A stretch of 64,000 nt of DNA from Xestospongia muta (lineage: Eukaryota; Porifera; Demospongiae; Haplosclerida; Petrosiidae), in the NCBI GenBank assembly GCA_963693285.1, contig OY848919.1, positions 8,799,461 through 8,863,460 of the forward strand. The letters run 5' to 3'. Below the pieces are notes generated by a model. That model ran no database searches. It had not been told where the DNA came from and saw only the letters and a list, made by a program, of their open reading frames with translations. Shown here one piece after another: positions 1-11,834 of this stretch. Each line of letters opens with the position of its first letter. The stretch's first letter is position 1. A program made the position numbers and the translations under genes.

Positions 1-2
1 AA

Positions 3-1670
3 GCTTACACCTTCTACAATAGAATAGGTCCTAAAAAGTGGAATATGAATTTTGTTGTGATTCGAGATTCCTTTTTTTCCAAGGTAATATATACTAGACA
101 ATTAAACTTTATTTGTGAAAATAATCATTTGTATATAGCTTTTTTTAAACGAGAGGTCTAGTAAACTTGGGAAAGAACATTGTAACTTTAGATTTTCTTT
201 TACTGGAAGGAAGCCCTATGAAGACACAACACTAAAATTGTTACAATCCCCTGGTGATATGGTCAGTGGTTGGAAAGTACAATTTCTACGTATTCCTCCT
301 GTGGTAAGTGAATGGCGCAATGTTATATAAGAAAATACTATGTGTTAATATTATAGATAAACATGAAAGACGTTGATGACTTTAATGAATCTAAGTGTTA
401 TGATCCAGTTTATGTTCCCGTGTCAATACTTGCTGATCCAGACTCAAATGATTTTAAAAAGCATCTACAATATCCTTTAACTATTGAGGGTATTGAATTT
501 ACAGATCAAACATTAGCTAACACCAGTGAACATAAAATTTTTATTGATATATCAATCGATGATTATACACAAAGTACTGGTCATACTGAAGAACAAAAAA
601 GTCTACCATCAGTCATAGGTAACAAGCTTGTGTATGTTGTTATTGCTCTAAAGCTTGTCTTTTGAAATGATCTTACTTATTATTGTATTACATTAATGAA
701 CCACTTGAAGAGGAATGTATGTCTCTTAAACCTAATTTATTTAAACAGCAAAGCCAATATTAACATCTTAGGCATTTACATTTTGAAGTTAGGGTTTCTG
801 ATATAATTACTAACAGCTTCATATTTTGTATTTACACTCCAGATGGTACTCTGAATCCTGAATGGGTTAGACGAGCTTTGGTTCAATGTACTGATGCCAT
901 CGTTGAATCAGGTATTGACCCATTTGTTCTATTAAGGAAACTTTATTCAAAAGAAGTCATGCCTGAACATGTTTATAAGGAAGTGAGAGACAAAGTATGT
1001 AGGGATACAAAAGAGGAGCGTCTTGAAAAGATTCTTGATTATCTAAAAAATCGTGTTGAACATGACACTGATATTTTTAAGACTTTTTGGAGTGTTTTGA
1101 GAAATTCAAATCAAGTTGAGTTAGCTGATAACATTGTAGTGAAATATAAAGGTAAGTATAAAAATATAATATCTTAGTGAGTGTGAGTAATTTTACTCTG
1201 TTTCAGAATTAGCAACATCGAGTGTGCAGAATTAACAAAATAGACACACAGTTTGAAGTTCAATAATTAGAATTTTGTTAAAACCACTTTGTGTTTTCAT
1301 TAAGTGAAACTGCTGATTAAGGGCTTTGCTATACTTATGCAAGGTTAATCACAGTCCAGTGGTTGTTTTAGTTTATAGATTTTAAGTATTATATTCACAA
1401 TAGTTAGATAACGTATTTGATGTTCTTGTGTGTTTTTAATCTATAGGCTCAGTCACTTATAGATGTATGTTTAGTAATAATCATGTAATTGCTATTTTAA
1501 TTTCTATTGTTGTTGTGTTCAATATAATATATATAATATTTTGGACAACTAAAAAGTCTGTGATTTATAGAAGGGGTTGGTTATGTCTAACAGCTCAAGA
1601 GACTCTCAATACAACAATCTACATGTACTGTATACTAGACTTATATTCCAGAAGAATGTCTGTAATTTGA
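3..1670 (+). CDS. 3' part of a multi-exon gene ending in a CARD-like domain and a transmembrane segment
   Basis: The 5' end lies outside the window. Five exons join in one frame: 1-83 (frame from base 3), 139-303, 357-618, 843-1151 and 1447-1670. All have GT-AG borders and give about 346 residues up to a TGA stop. The first three exons encode a beta-rich looking segment that I cannot name (contains GWKVQFLRIPPV and VPVSILADPDS). Exon 843-1151 is a CARD-like module of about 100 residues, with the family pattern LVQCTD...ESGIDPF...KLYSKE...ERLEKILD...LADNI. The last exon joins in phase 1 and encodes about 20 strongly hydrophobic residues followed by TTKK, so the protein is probably membrane-anchored with the CARD-like domain next to the membrane. 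The intron at 84-138 is only 55 bp. The exon chain is well supported; the function is inferred from the CARD-like part alone. Confidence 0.7.
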
Positions 1671-4360
1671 ATTTATAGATAATAATTACTGTGAACCAAT
1701 ACTTTGAACTTTGTCACTTAATGTTATCACAGAATCATCTTCAAAGTCTGCCAGCATGGTGTGAATTTACTGTTAGTAATTGATGGAGTCAAGGTTGTCT
1801 ACAGCTGCATGGTTCTATTACAATTTATGTTTAAAGACTAGGGCAAAATTTAATGATGATCCTAAGAAATGTCTGCAGACGTGCTTGAATAAATGTAAAT
1901 CATTGAAAGTAATAGTTCTACAGTGGAATCATTGTCTGATCTCTAAAATTATGTGATTCACACTGCATTGCAATGAACATTTCGGTTTAGCTGAGTATTT
2001 AAGGGATGTGCCCAGGGCATAGGATAGTAGGTATATTCAAAAGACAAATTGCCTCACAGTTACTAATATACCGCGTAAATTGGGAAATAAATGCAGGGTT
2101 AAATGTTTGTTTTTTTGCAAATATTGGAGGTTTTAAAGTTAATTGCGGTTAAAAAATTGTAGAATTACAAGTAGAATTGCTTGAAGTGTTTCTACTCTTT
2201 TGCGACTCCATTCTCTGCAGTGTACATCCCAACCTTGGCATGATCCTCTGCTGTAAAAATCATTATGTATTTGCATTTGTGACCCCTGCTTAGGTCTTCT
2301 CCTTGGTGATACTTCTCTTTCTCCAACATCCTTTCTACAGCATGCTTTGCAGAAAAACAGCATGTTCTGGAAGCACTGTCTGTTTCGCAGCTGGTAGACT
2401 GTTAACAGGGTTGAGGAACTTCAAGATACTCATATTTGCTTCACACTTTGGAAGCATGTGTACATGGGCGAGTGTAGCAACTATTAGACCCTCGCAAAAA
2501 TTTCCCTGTTTACGGTAAGAGCATCGTGTTGTTCAGTACAATGCCGTCTTTTTCATGAGCATAGTTCTTCTACACATTATTTAACACCACGTGTTTATTA
2601 CTAACTAACAAAAAACATGGCAGTATGTGGTTCTTAAAGTAAATTGAATGTTAGTATTTCACATAAAAATATCATTAAAAAATTAAAAAGATATTCTTGT
2701 TAAAATAGAGTATCAAGAGAACTCTCCATTGTAGATAGCAACGATTCTACAAATGTCTTGAGTTTGTTAGAAAGAGATGTTGCTTGCATTAATTTGTCCT
2801 TGTCCTAACTTTGTGAGAATGAACATTTGATGCATCTATAGTTTATTAAATGCTTCTTTATTTACAGAAAAGTACAGATGCTAAGTTTTAAGTAATGGAA
2901 TTGTTCTTTCAATAATAAAAATAAAACTTGTGCTTTTTTTATGAATGTGATTATTTGTAGACAAGTTTGATATCTCTAAAACACCTAAGAAAAGGTCATT
3001 ATGTTGTCTTATACTAAATCTACTAAAACAAAATAAATTGTAAATACTTTCCAATTATTTTAGGGCAACTACTTGGTACTTACATTTGTGTGATTATATT
3101 TATATTTATATAATTGTGGAATAATTAGGGATGTTCATAATTGGCAGAAGCTATGATGATATGAAAAATGGGAAAGGACATAAGACACTTAAACAAATAA
3201 TTAGAATGTCAAAATTATACTGTGTCAGTCAAATTCAATTTTTAGATGTGCATGCATTTAATAAGAAGGTTCATTGTGATAAAGCCTGAACTAAAATACT
3301 AGCAATAAAAATTATAATGTGTTTCCTACATATACATTTTTCTACAATTTTTTTATAGTTTATTTTTCTATATGTTACAGACATAGTTAATAATGGAATA
3401 AGTGTTTAACCACTAGAATTTACAAGATTATTGTGGAAATAGTAGCAGAACATATACAACTACAAAACACATATAGCATATATATAAATACATTGAACTA
3501 CCTATGATAAATTTCAAAGCAAATTCTCAATTAGCAGTGTACACTGTACATATCTATATAATAGTAACATACTATTGTATTGGATGTTTGTAGTGTCCTC
3601 TCTATTCTGCTTGTCTATCATAATGGACATTACTAGTCAACTCCACATATTATACAAGTTTATTAACATTGTTGTGTATATGTGTGGGTGTGGTTATAGT
3701 ATTATAACAGTTGGTTGTCACTTCAAATGTCTGATGAATAAAGCATAAAATTAATACTGCCTTCTTCATTAAACAAGGCAAAACTAAGTTAATATATAGA
3801 AAATTTTTGATAAAAATTACTAATAAAATCTTTTGTTCCAGATCTTAATCTAGCAGTGTTGAATATTTTTCTACACTTGTTAATAAACTAATACACATAT
3901 CTTTATATTATTTAAGCAGGAGTTTGGACTGAACAGCTGGAACTTAGGGTATACAAAATAACTTGTTGGGATTACTCATTAATGAGGTAAACAAATTAGA
4001 AACATAGTTAACCAAGACCCAAACAACATTTCATTGTCTTTAGGATTCCTCAGTTTTAAGCAAATCATAACTTTTGAATATTCTAACTAGTTATATCTCA
4101 TTTAATGTCAAGATGTGAAGGATCTGAACCAATAGCTAAGTAAATGAGGATAATGAATAATAGACACACTCAGTGTATCTCTCACATGCACAAAGGCAAT
4201 GCAGAAATGGTTTTGGTGCTCTCTCAACTTCTCAACCATCACTATATCAACATAATATCAATTAATGTAATAATTCATAATAAATGTATCTATAGAATTT
4301 ACAATAGATTTACAGTATTTTGGAAATATAAAACTGAAAAGGAGAAAAAGTTGGTTGTAC
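1671..4360. other. intergenic, no gene recognised
   Basis: AT-rich DNA with no exon chain that I can support. A possible transposase relic sits at 2190-2300 and is listed separately. The rest shows only short unsupported reading frames. Confidence 0.5.
2190..2300 (-). pseudogene. possible DNA-transposon or HTH-protein relic
   Basis: On the minus strand one frame reads FTAEDHAKVGMYTAENGV before a stop. This resembles the N-terminal helix-turn-helix phrase seen in some animal transposase-like proteins, where an AE..AKIGKYA.ENG type motif recurs. Other frames of the same stretch hold unrelated open frames on both strands. The match is short and from memory, so this is only a suggestion of a decayed element. 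Confidence 0.25.
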
Positions 4361-4364
4361 AGTT

Positions 4365-4634
4365 TTAGAGTATCAGTTGAGTTTTCAAAGTGTCATTATC
4401 CTGGGCTGGCAAAAAAGAGCTATAGATGTCACAATCGTAGACAGAGTTAGCGAGTGATATTGATATTACAAGACAAAGACTGCCCCTGTCTTGTCCTCCT
4501 CGATCAATAGCTAGTACTGCATAGCTGTATCCAATATTGCCTTCGTATACCAACATTATTAGTAGCAACATGAGTAAAAGTAAGAATAATAATACCATCA
4601 CAAGCATCGTATTATTTGCAAGAAATAGAAACAA
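4365..4634 (-). CDS. hypothetical short protein with a hydrophobic N-terminus
   Basis: An open frame of 89 codons begins with about 20 hydrophobic residues (rich in Leu, Met and Val), like a signal peptide or anchor. A segment with IGYSYAVLAIDRGGQDRG follows; it is faintly cadherin-like (Y...V.A.DRGG pattern). No flanking exons were found, so it may be chance, a lone exon or a relic. Confidence 0.2.
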   Translation of the reverse strand: MFLFLANNTMLVMVLLFLLLLMLLLIMLVYEGNIGYSYAVLAIDRGGQDRGSLCLVISISLANSVYDCDIYSSFLPAQDNDTLKTQLIL

Positions 4635-4879
4635 TATAATATAACATGCGTTAAGCGCAAATGGTGAACATACCAGTTTTAACTTTTACAAAGTATATAC
4701 GGTCCAGGTTGTATTGAATGGGGCTTTTTAAAGGGGAGAGGGGCTTCCTTTCTGATAGTTGACATGAACGTGACCTTGAAGGTATGTAGCACTTATCGAT
4801 ATAATGAACTTATTTGAGTTAGGCGTGACTCATGGGGATAAACCCAACACAATCACACAACGGATGTTGGAGACAGATA

Positions 4880-5430
4880 ATTAAAAATAATTATTGAAGG
4901 AAATGCTTGCCTTGCTGAAACTATAAAGAAAGGAGTCAACGACATTCATCGCTAATAGTATAAAGTGATAAAGATGATGGTAGCAATTCTTCTTCTTATG
5001 CTGAAGCACAAGATTTTAAACAACAAGAAAATGAATCATCTGTGGAAACTGTCTCTCAACCTCAAGAGTTGTTACCATCTCCAGTTTCTAATGCTACCAA
5101 AGAAACCTCGCTGATGTTACCTGATGTGAAGGTATCTACACCACTCTTAGAGTCACACTAGATATATGCAGTAGACTCTGGAGATGAAGCTACTTTTCTA
5201 GATGTTACTCCTGCTTTGTTACGCAATGATTCAGTGAATATTATTTCACACAAACTAAATGAACAACTTGTCAACATATCAAAGTTTTATTTCAGAGTTG
5301 AAGGAAAAGTAATTGATAATCCAGTGGAATTATCAATCACTAATCTCCAACTTATTGAAGCATCATTCAGCTCACTTACATCTGTCAATCTACCTATTTT
5401 ACCTGGTATTCCTTGTTCTTGAAGCTGCAT
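4880..5430 (+). pseudogene. decayed GTPase-domain copy of the plus-strand Death/Roc-COR gene
   Basis: This segment aligns by eye with 31,020-31,530 of the gene at 27.2-33.7 kb. It keeps the acidic insert (DKDDGS, then EAQDFKQQENES) and the block around the second GTPase motif, ending at LPGIPCS. It is broken: the conserved Trp in ESHWIYA has become a TAG stop, the DSGGQ motif reads DSGDE, the phosphate-binding loop is missing, and after PCS the frame runs out and the COR part is absent. It is a truncated non-functional duplicate on the same strand as its intact relative. Confidence 0.8.
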
Positions 5431-5784
5431 CAGTAACATCTGATAAAGCAAAATTGCATGTGGACTTCCTTCCTATTGACTGTAAGTTATTATTTGTATA
5501 TTTATGTAACCTTGTAATATACATTTTTTCCTTTTTCATAGCATCAAAAATGATCAATTAAATCCAAACTGCAGCTGATCAATGTAATGGTAAAGGTAGT
5601 CATCAAATTTAGTAACAATAATAATTCCTATCTAGTATAGTAATGTATAGTATATTAGCAATACTAAAATTACCTTCTTAAAAGGTGTGTGTGTTTACAT
5701 ATAAATAATCTGTTGAGCAGTCCTTTCAGAAAGGACATTTTATGGTATGTCCCTGTGATTTCAGGAGCCAGTGAGCTAATATAT

Positions 5785-6115
5785 AGTGCAATTTTGTTGT
5801 AATTCAAGATTCCCTTTGTTCCAAATGTAAACCTTATTGTGAATACATATTATCATTCATATACAGTTTGTTTTAAATGTTCTAAAAACAACGTCTAATA
5901 AGTTTGGGATAGAACATTGCAACTTTAGATTTTATTTTACTGGAGAGAAGCCCAACGAAGAAAAGCATTAACACTATCAGGATTGCCTGATGACAGTGAT
6001 CTTAGGAGTCTTGTCAAGAATGATGCTAGTATTGTGATGACATTTGTGGATATTTTGAGATTTGACTTAAATTGGCAGACCTAGCTGATGAGCCATTCAA
6101 AATTTTAGTAAGGTA
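5785..6115 (+). pseudogene. relic of the leftmost gene's exons joined to a CARD-like fragment
   Basis: Bases 5791-5815 and 5921-5958 match the exons at 40-80 and 165-215 of the leftmost gene (compare GIEHCNFRFYFTGEKP with GKEHCNFRFSFTGRKP). At 5990-6090 there is the second half of a CARD-like module (SDLRSLVKNDASIVMTFVDIL), which then shifts frame and stops. The internal order, upstream exons directly against half of a CARD exon, shows internal deletion. It is not a gene. Confidence 0.7.
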
Positions 6116-9100
6116 AGCCATGTCCTTTTTAATAAGTAAATATTTTACTATTTGTTAAAAATAGAATACGTTTAGAGCAGTGGTATACGAAAACTGGATG
6201 TCTCAATAAACACTATATGTATACTCTATAACTATTTTAGATGTATTATAACTATACAACTTGTAATGTATATATTTACTTGATTATACAATTTTATTTG
6301 TTAATTAATATATGACAATAAAGTTGAAAATGATCTACAAATAATTATAAGTCACATTGAAACCAAAGTAAGATATCTAACATCACTGTGGTATTGTCAT
6401 ATTTATCTGAAAGTCACTACTGTTAATTTAATTAATAAATAACATTAATTTTAATTAATAATTAAGAAAAAAATATATATACATCATAAGTAAAAATCTT
6501 TTGAGACCATACAATTGAGGGCCGTGTTTGATAGTACTCCTTCGTAATATTAAATTAATATTCATAATTGGACTGCCAGTTTGTTACCCACTACCTCAAA
6601 AAAAAAGAAATGTAATGAGTCTAGTGCTTCTAAACATACTTCTCTACAAGGTCTAGAAGGTACATGAACACATCAATTTGCTTATCATTTTGTATAACGA
6701 GTTTCAAATCACAAAGAATGAAGCCTCTGGTCTCTCATCTAAGACATTAAAAGAGAAAAAATGTTACATCTTTTAAAAAGAAAATATAAGTACAGTAATT
6801 AAAACTTATACTTTGTCCTTCTTCCTGATAAAGAGGCACCTCATGTATTCATTACAACATAATGAGGTACATTGTATACACAATTATTCATCCTAAACTA
6901 ATTGAAACATTATATGACCTGCAGGTCACATGCATGGGGTCTGAGGAATTACAGACATACTATGATGTGCCATTTGTTTTAAAATTGTTTAGGCATTGGT
7001 ACATACTACAATATTTTGATGCAATAATGACCCAATCAATTCAATATTGACGTGATTGATATAATATAGTCATTTGATCCAATAATACTTCTTTAAATTT
7101 AAACTGTTATTAGTGTTGAGTTTCAAATACAGATGCTCAAACTCTGTGACAATAAGACGAAGAGTGATTCAATCATTGGTAACTAAACTTAACTGATTGT
7201 TATCATCTCAATAGTATAAACCAGGCATTATACATTTGTGGCATTATACTAGGACCTGGATAGAGATCTACATACCTGAATATAATCAAAGATATTAGTC
7301 ATACAATTACTGACCTTGAATACTTTAAACTAATTTTGTCGTATGGTTCTTAATAAACTGTGATATTGTGTGTATTTCCTTGTATCCTATGAAGTTCAAT
7401 GTGAAGAGTCTTGTGGAAACTATATATTAAAATAACATATATAAACCAAAATATGTCAAGAGTTTACTTACCTCAGTTACATAATGATATATATGAAAAA
7501 TAGAAAGTTTAAGCCCAAAGAAGAGAGATTGATTTATCTCATATAAGCTTATAAACAAATTCTGATGTTTATCAAAAATTCCTGTCACCACAAACCTAAT
7601 GGTAAAAGAATATTAAAATAATTGTTTTGTAATATCAATTAGAAATGTTTACATTACTATATCATGACTAATAATTTTGAAAGTGTCTTGCTCATTGGTT
7701 ATTTCTGCTTCCTTACTATCTCCATCAATATCATAGCATATAATATGTCACTGTTGTATTTAGTTACTAACAGTGGTAACTATTGAAAAGTATAATTATA
7801 TCAATTAAAGATATACATGATATAAACATTTAATTTGGTTTTTTGCTCTGATTGTACTTACTTTAATTATTAAAGTCAATTTATTCATTGAAGTCTGCAT
7901 AAATGAGACAGGAGTATTCATCTGTGTTTGTACCAACGGTTCTAATCAATTAATAAACCTTTCATTTAATCAACTATCTAACTTGATAATCTATTACTGA
8001 ACTATACACTTTTCAAAAGTTCATTCTTTACTCATTGTTATTGTTACCATGGAGTTTGTTATGATAGTACTGAGAAATATTAACCACAACACACAAGTAC
8101 AATAAAGCACTATTGTTTACTTTGCTTTATAAGAAATCATATGACATATACTACAATTTATATAGTGGTCTATGAAAACAGGTGGCCATTCCTGTTGGTA
8201 AAATTTGCAATAAAATAGATTTTTTGTTTGCTATATGCAGATCAGGAAAGCCTGCTATTCTAGCTTTTGTGGGAAAATATCTTCAAAATACTATCTTCAA
8301 AAAGTAAGGGTGACACAAATAGCCAGCTAATTATAAAGCCAGTTAGTAGCATCATCATCGGTTACTTTTCTGTTCAGCAACCCTCAGAAGTATCAGTATG
8401 ACATTGTCTATAGCTTTGCGATGATTTTGGCTTCTTTTGTCGACAATCAAAAAAGTAACCTCCACTTTAGTTTCTAATATATGCATAATAAAACCTTTTA
8501 TCACTTAATAATCATTTTAAACTGAAATGGCATAACATGAAATGTAGTACACAAATATTGTTATAACAGTTCACGTACAATGTGTATGGCAGTGATGTCA
8601 TGATGACAAAGTTGGATAGAAACTTAAATACTGGTACTGTGACTAAAGAAGACAAAGAAAATATTTTAAAATGACTGTTTACTGAAACTATACATAAACC
8701 TTTACTAAAAGAATAATTAAGAACATGTGTAGTTTTGATTAATTACCATCTTATGATTTATGAAAGATGTAATTTTGCTATTAAAGATTTGACAACATGA
8801 TAATTGTTATGGTACTACTGTTATGACTATAAAGTACTGGATTTTGCTAGGTTTGAAGACTGTTCAAAGACTTCACAGTTTTTTTTCAAATAACAGAACT
8901 CTAAAAGCTTTGATTAGTTATGGTAAATTTAAAATATTTGTCGTAAAAGTAATGAATAATATACATTATTGCTATATGTGTTGGAATTTATTATAAGTGG
9001 GTTAATTTACAATTGTTACTCTTGAGAGTCATTGATATTACCTTCATGAGGTTATTGATTATTGAGTACATCTGTGAATTTCTGTGGTAACGTGTCTTTC

Positions 9101-9120
9101 TAAAAATAAGTGTTCTAAGT
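6116..9120. other. intergenic, no gene recognised
   Basis: Very AT-rich, with no exon chain and only short scattered reading frames. Bases about 8035-8115 form one copy of a dispersed repeat whose other copy is at 50,740-50,830 (shared cores CCATGGAGTT and TTAACCACAA). Confidence 0.5.
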
Positions 9121-9212
9121 TGTTTCTGGTTCTAAAGCTTTCTCTCTAGCTCTAATAAACAAAAAAATTGCAAATTACCAACTTATTTAGTACAACAAAT
9201 AATACAGTATAC

Positions 9213-9539
9213 CTTTATATTTAGCCATTATTATATCAGCTAAATCCTTTCAACCTAAGTCAACTAAAACATCCAGGAAAGTCACAAAAACGTCAGTATC
9301 ATATTTAATACAGTCTCCTATATCATCAAGAATCTTTTCAGAACGTTCCTCACTTGTATCTCGAGATTCTATGTCTCTTACTCTTTTGTAAACATCTTTA
9401 GATATGATTTCCTTTGAGTAAACTTTTCTCACCAGAGCAAAGGGATCAATACTTGATTCAACAATAGCATCAGTAGATTAAATCAGAGTTCTTCCAGCTA
9501 TTTCACAATTTAGTGAAGTACTAATTGGATCACATTTGT
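9213..9539 (-). pseudogene. CARD-like exon with two in-frame stops
   Basis: The exon has proper splice borders and the family length (327 bp, phase 1 at both ends). It reads DKCDPISTSLN...STDAIVESSIDPF...KVYSKEIIS...LADIIMAKYK. Two stops interrupt it: TAA replaces the Arg codon before the STDAIVES block, and TGA follows DVLVDLG. It is the 3'-most recognisable exon of the broken copy that extends up to 12,860. A possible short terminal exon, ending LERKL and a stop, lies near 9,130-9,150. Confidence 0.75.
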
Positions 9540-9677
9540 CTAAAATGAAGGCAATAGTTAGTCTAAAAGTGTTTTAATTAAAGCAGTCAATTTAAAATTA
9601 CATGAAACATACAGTTTGCAAATACAAGCCTTAAAACCTAAAGTATCTTCGAACCTGAGCAGCTATGTGGAATTTAC

Positions 9678-9785
9678 CTTTCTGTTTCTTGGGAATTGAC
9701 GAATATATATTGTCACTATTTCCTAATATACCTTCTTCACTGAAATCCAGATAACTGTCAACTTCTTGTCTTTTCCTTTTGTCTC
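9678..9785 (-). pseudogene. charged linker exon of the broken 9.2-12.9 kb copy
   Basis: A clean 108-bp exon (36 codons, phase 1 at both ends) encoding GDKRKRQEVDSYLDFSEEG and ending PKKQK. The exon itself is intact, but it lies between broken parts. Its length is the reference showing that the equivalent exon at 14,142-14,248 is one base short. Confidence 0.6.
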
Positions 9786-10275
9786 CTGTGACAATTAAGA
9801 AGAAAAAACATACATAATTATATAATAATGTTTTAACATATATATATGAGATTCATAGACCATACATTTTGCTTGGGAGAGTATATTCTATATAATGCGT
9901 ATACGCTTCACAAGAGATTAATATTTAAAAATATTGTACCCATAGCTTAAATAGTTTATTCTTCATAAAGAATAAAATAATCGGTTACTGTCTTTATTAT
10001 GAGAATTATATTATACTCTTGTAAATATGATGGCAACGAATGCACGAGTTTATTAAAAATCTCTCCATAGCATTACTTGCTGGTAGACCTAACACGTCTG
10101 TTCACGTGTATAATTCACGTTGTCTCCTTATAATTTAAATTTTAGGGGATGAGACTATAGAATGTGTAACAATTAGTGAAATTTTCATTCGTGAATATAA
10201 ATCTCAGCTTCATTTTGAAAATATACTGTTCTCAAAAAGATCCTGTTATACAACATAATCTATCTATATTTTATC

Positions 10276-10332
10276 TATCCATCCATCCATCCATCCATCC
10301 ATCCATCCATCCATCCATCCATCCATCCATCT
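10276..10332. repeat. (ATCC)n microsatellite
   Basis: About fourteen tandem ATCC units, followed by CTAT and TA repeats up to about 10,350. It lies in an intron position of the broken minus-strand copy. Confidence 0.95.
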
Positions 10333-10347
10333 ATCTATATATATATA

Positions 10348-11006
10348 TATACCTGATATACCTTTAGTTGGCACTCCCTTCCTTGCACATTCCTTATCAC
10401 ATCTGCTAGATATGTTATACGATGGTCTTAAGTCAATGTCCAGTGGTGTATGTTGACCAGTAGATTCAAGTTTATTAGGTGGAATGTCTTCTTCATCAGA
10501 ATGATCTGATTTAGCATGTTTTGTTGTGTTTCATGTCTCCTTTCACTAATGAGTAGAAGTACATGTAGATAGATATTTTCTTATTTATGATTTTTACCTC
10601 TCTTTCTTTTTTGCCAATGTTTTCTGTTAAGTCCCTTATTAGGTTTAATTGGTTGGTCGCATGTCTCTGAGTCACTATCAGATAATGTATGCATGTATAT
10701 TTGTTTGCTGGATGAACTGTCTTCATCAGATGAAGTAGAATCACTATACTTTACTCTTTCTGTCTTCTCTCCTGTAGTTTAGTAGTAAGTGAAGTGCATT
10801 CATACAACTTACTTTTACTTTTTCTTTGTCCTCTTGTAAGCATTGATGATGCACATTTACCTGGTATTCCTTTATCTTATAAGACCTTGCACTTGCTGGT
10901 TCCTTAACAAGTCTACTACTTAATTTGTCAGTAAAGTCTGATTCACTGTTGTCAGATGATGATGACTCATCTATTTCTTCCAATTTTGGTTTCTTATGTT
11001 TTTTTG
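10348..11006 (-). pseudogene. run of Ser/Asp/Lys-rich linker exons of the broken copy
   Basis: Three exon-like blocks are visible. 10,861-11,006 contains EEIDESSSSDNSESDFTDK and then KEPASARS. 10,598-10,771 is 174 bp, phase 1 at both ends, and contains SDSTSSDEDSSSSK and SDSDSE. About 10,348-10,510 contains [16 protein letters not shown], but its 5' part is out of frame. They match the charged tail exons of the gene at 54-59.6 kb (SDQSDEDHLP, KEPANRK). The exon at 10,861 ends in a phase that does not fit the next one. These are probably disordered linkers; the run as a whole looks decayed. Confidence 0.55.
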
Positions 11007-11083
11007 CTATAAAATAAAACTAAAGTAGATTTCTTAAAGTGGTTTATAACTTACTATCTTCACTTCCTATTTGATGTTTATCA

Positions 11084-11463
11084 TTAAACTGTTCTTGACT
11101 GTTTTTTTGAAATTTTTCTTTTTTCTTTAGATGGTGGCTTATTTGATTTGTCCTGAGGAGTGATATCATCTTGACAAGTACTCAAAACATATCTTTTAAT
11201 CTTTTCTCCTAGTGCAATCTGTCCAACAGTCTTTCTCTTCACAGCAGTAATGATATTGCTCCAAGGTCTGTCTGTAGTGCACTGATCCTTCCAGCATTGT
11301 AGTACAAATGACAACTTTGTGTCTGGTAGATTGCTATGCTGTAGACCCATAAGTGTTGTATTGGGGACATTTAACGCCTCTCCAATCTCAAACCACAAAT
11401 AACTTATATCAGCTAATAATTCCAAAAGAACACACTTATCTGGTTTCAAAGAAAGTCTAGGAT
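11084..11463 (-). CDS. Death-domain exon
   Basis: An open frame beginning at an AG acceptor encodes about 85 residues with a Death-domain pattern: WFEIGEALNVPNTTL, LQCWKDQ, then W at the start of the last helices and GEKIKRYV. A Lys-rich tail follows and stops at 11,084. Just before that stop, another frame continues openly to a good donor near 11,056 (reads NDKHQIGSED), so a one-base slip in an A-tract probably separates the domain from its old downstream exons. Death domains mediate homotypic contacts in death and immune signalling. The domain could still be expressed, but its neighbours on both sides are broken. Confidence 0.6.
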
Positions 11464-11834
11464 CTGTCAAAAAGAACAGAATTAAATTTATTATAAGAAA
11501 GCACTACATTAACTTTGTAGTGGTGCTTACTACATAGTAATAATGCACACCATGTGCTATATGCTAAGTTATATCTTTAATGGACAACAAAATAACTAGA
11601 CATAGACAATGTTGTATCATTTGAATTATACTAAATTATTTGGTAGTAGTCCTTCATACAAATGACTTTAATATAATATACATCTTTGCACAATGCCACT
11701 AGCTAGTAATCATTATGTATGGTACCTGACATGGACGACAATAAATTTGAATGAGCTTGGCCATTAGTTACATCCTTGGAAATCTTTACAGAGAAAATAT
11801 CGGTTATTGCTAATGCACAACTGAGACAATGGCT
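11464..11834. other. intron or spacer
   Basis: No coding signal seen. It lies between the Death-domain exon and the COR/Cys-rich fragment of the broken minus-strand copy. Confidence 0.5.

Noticed and set aside
10176..10367. Open frame with Ile-His-Pro-Ser repeats
   Set aside because: It is produced by the (ATCC)n run within the relic gene's intron position.
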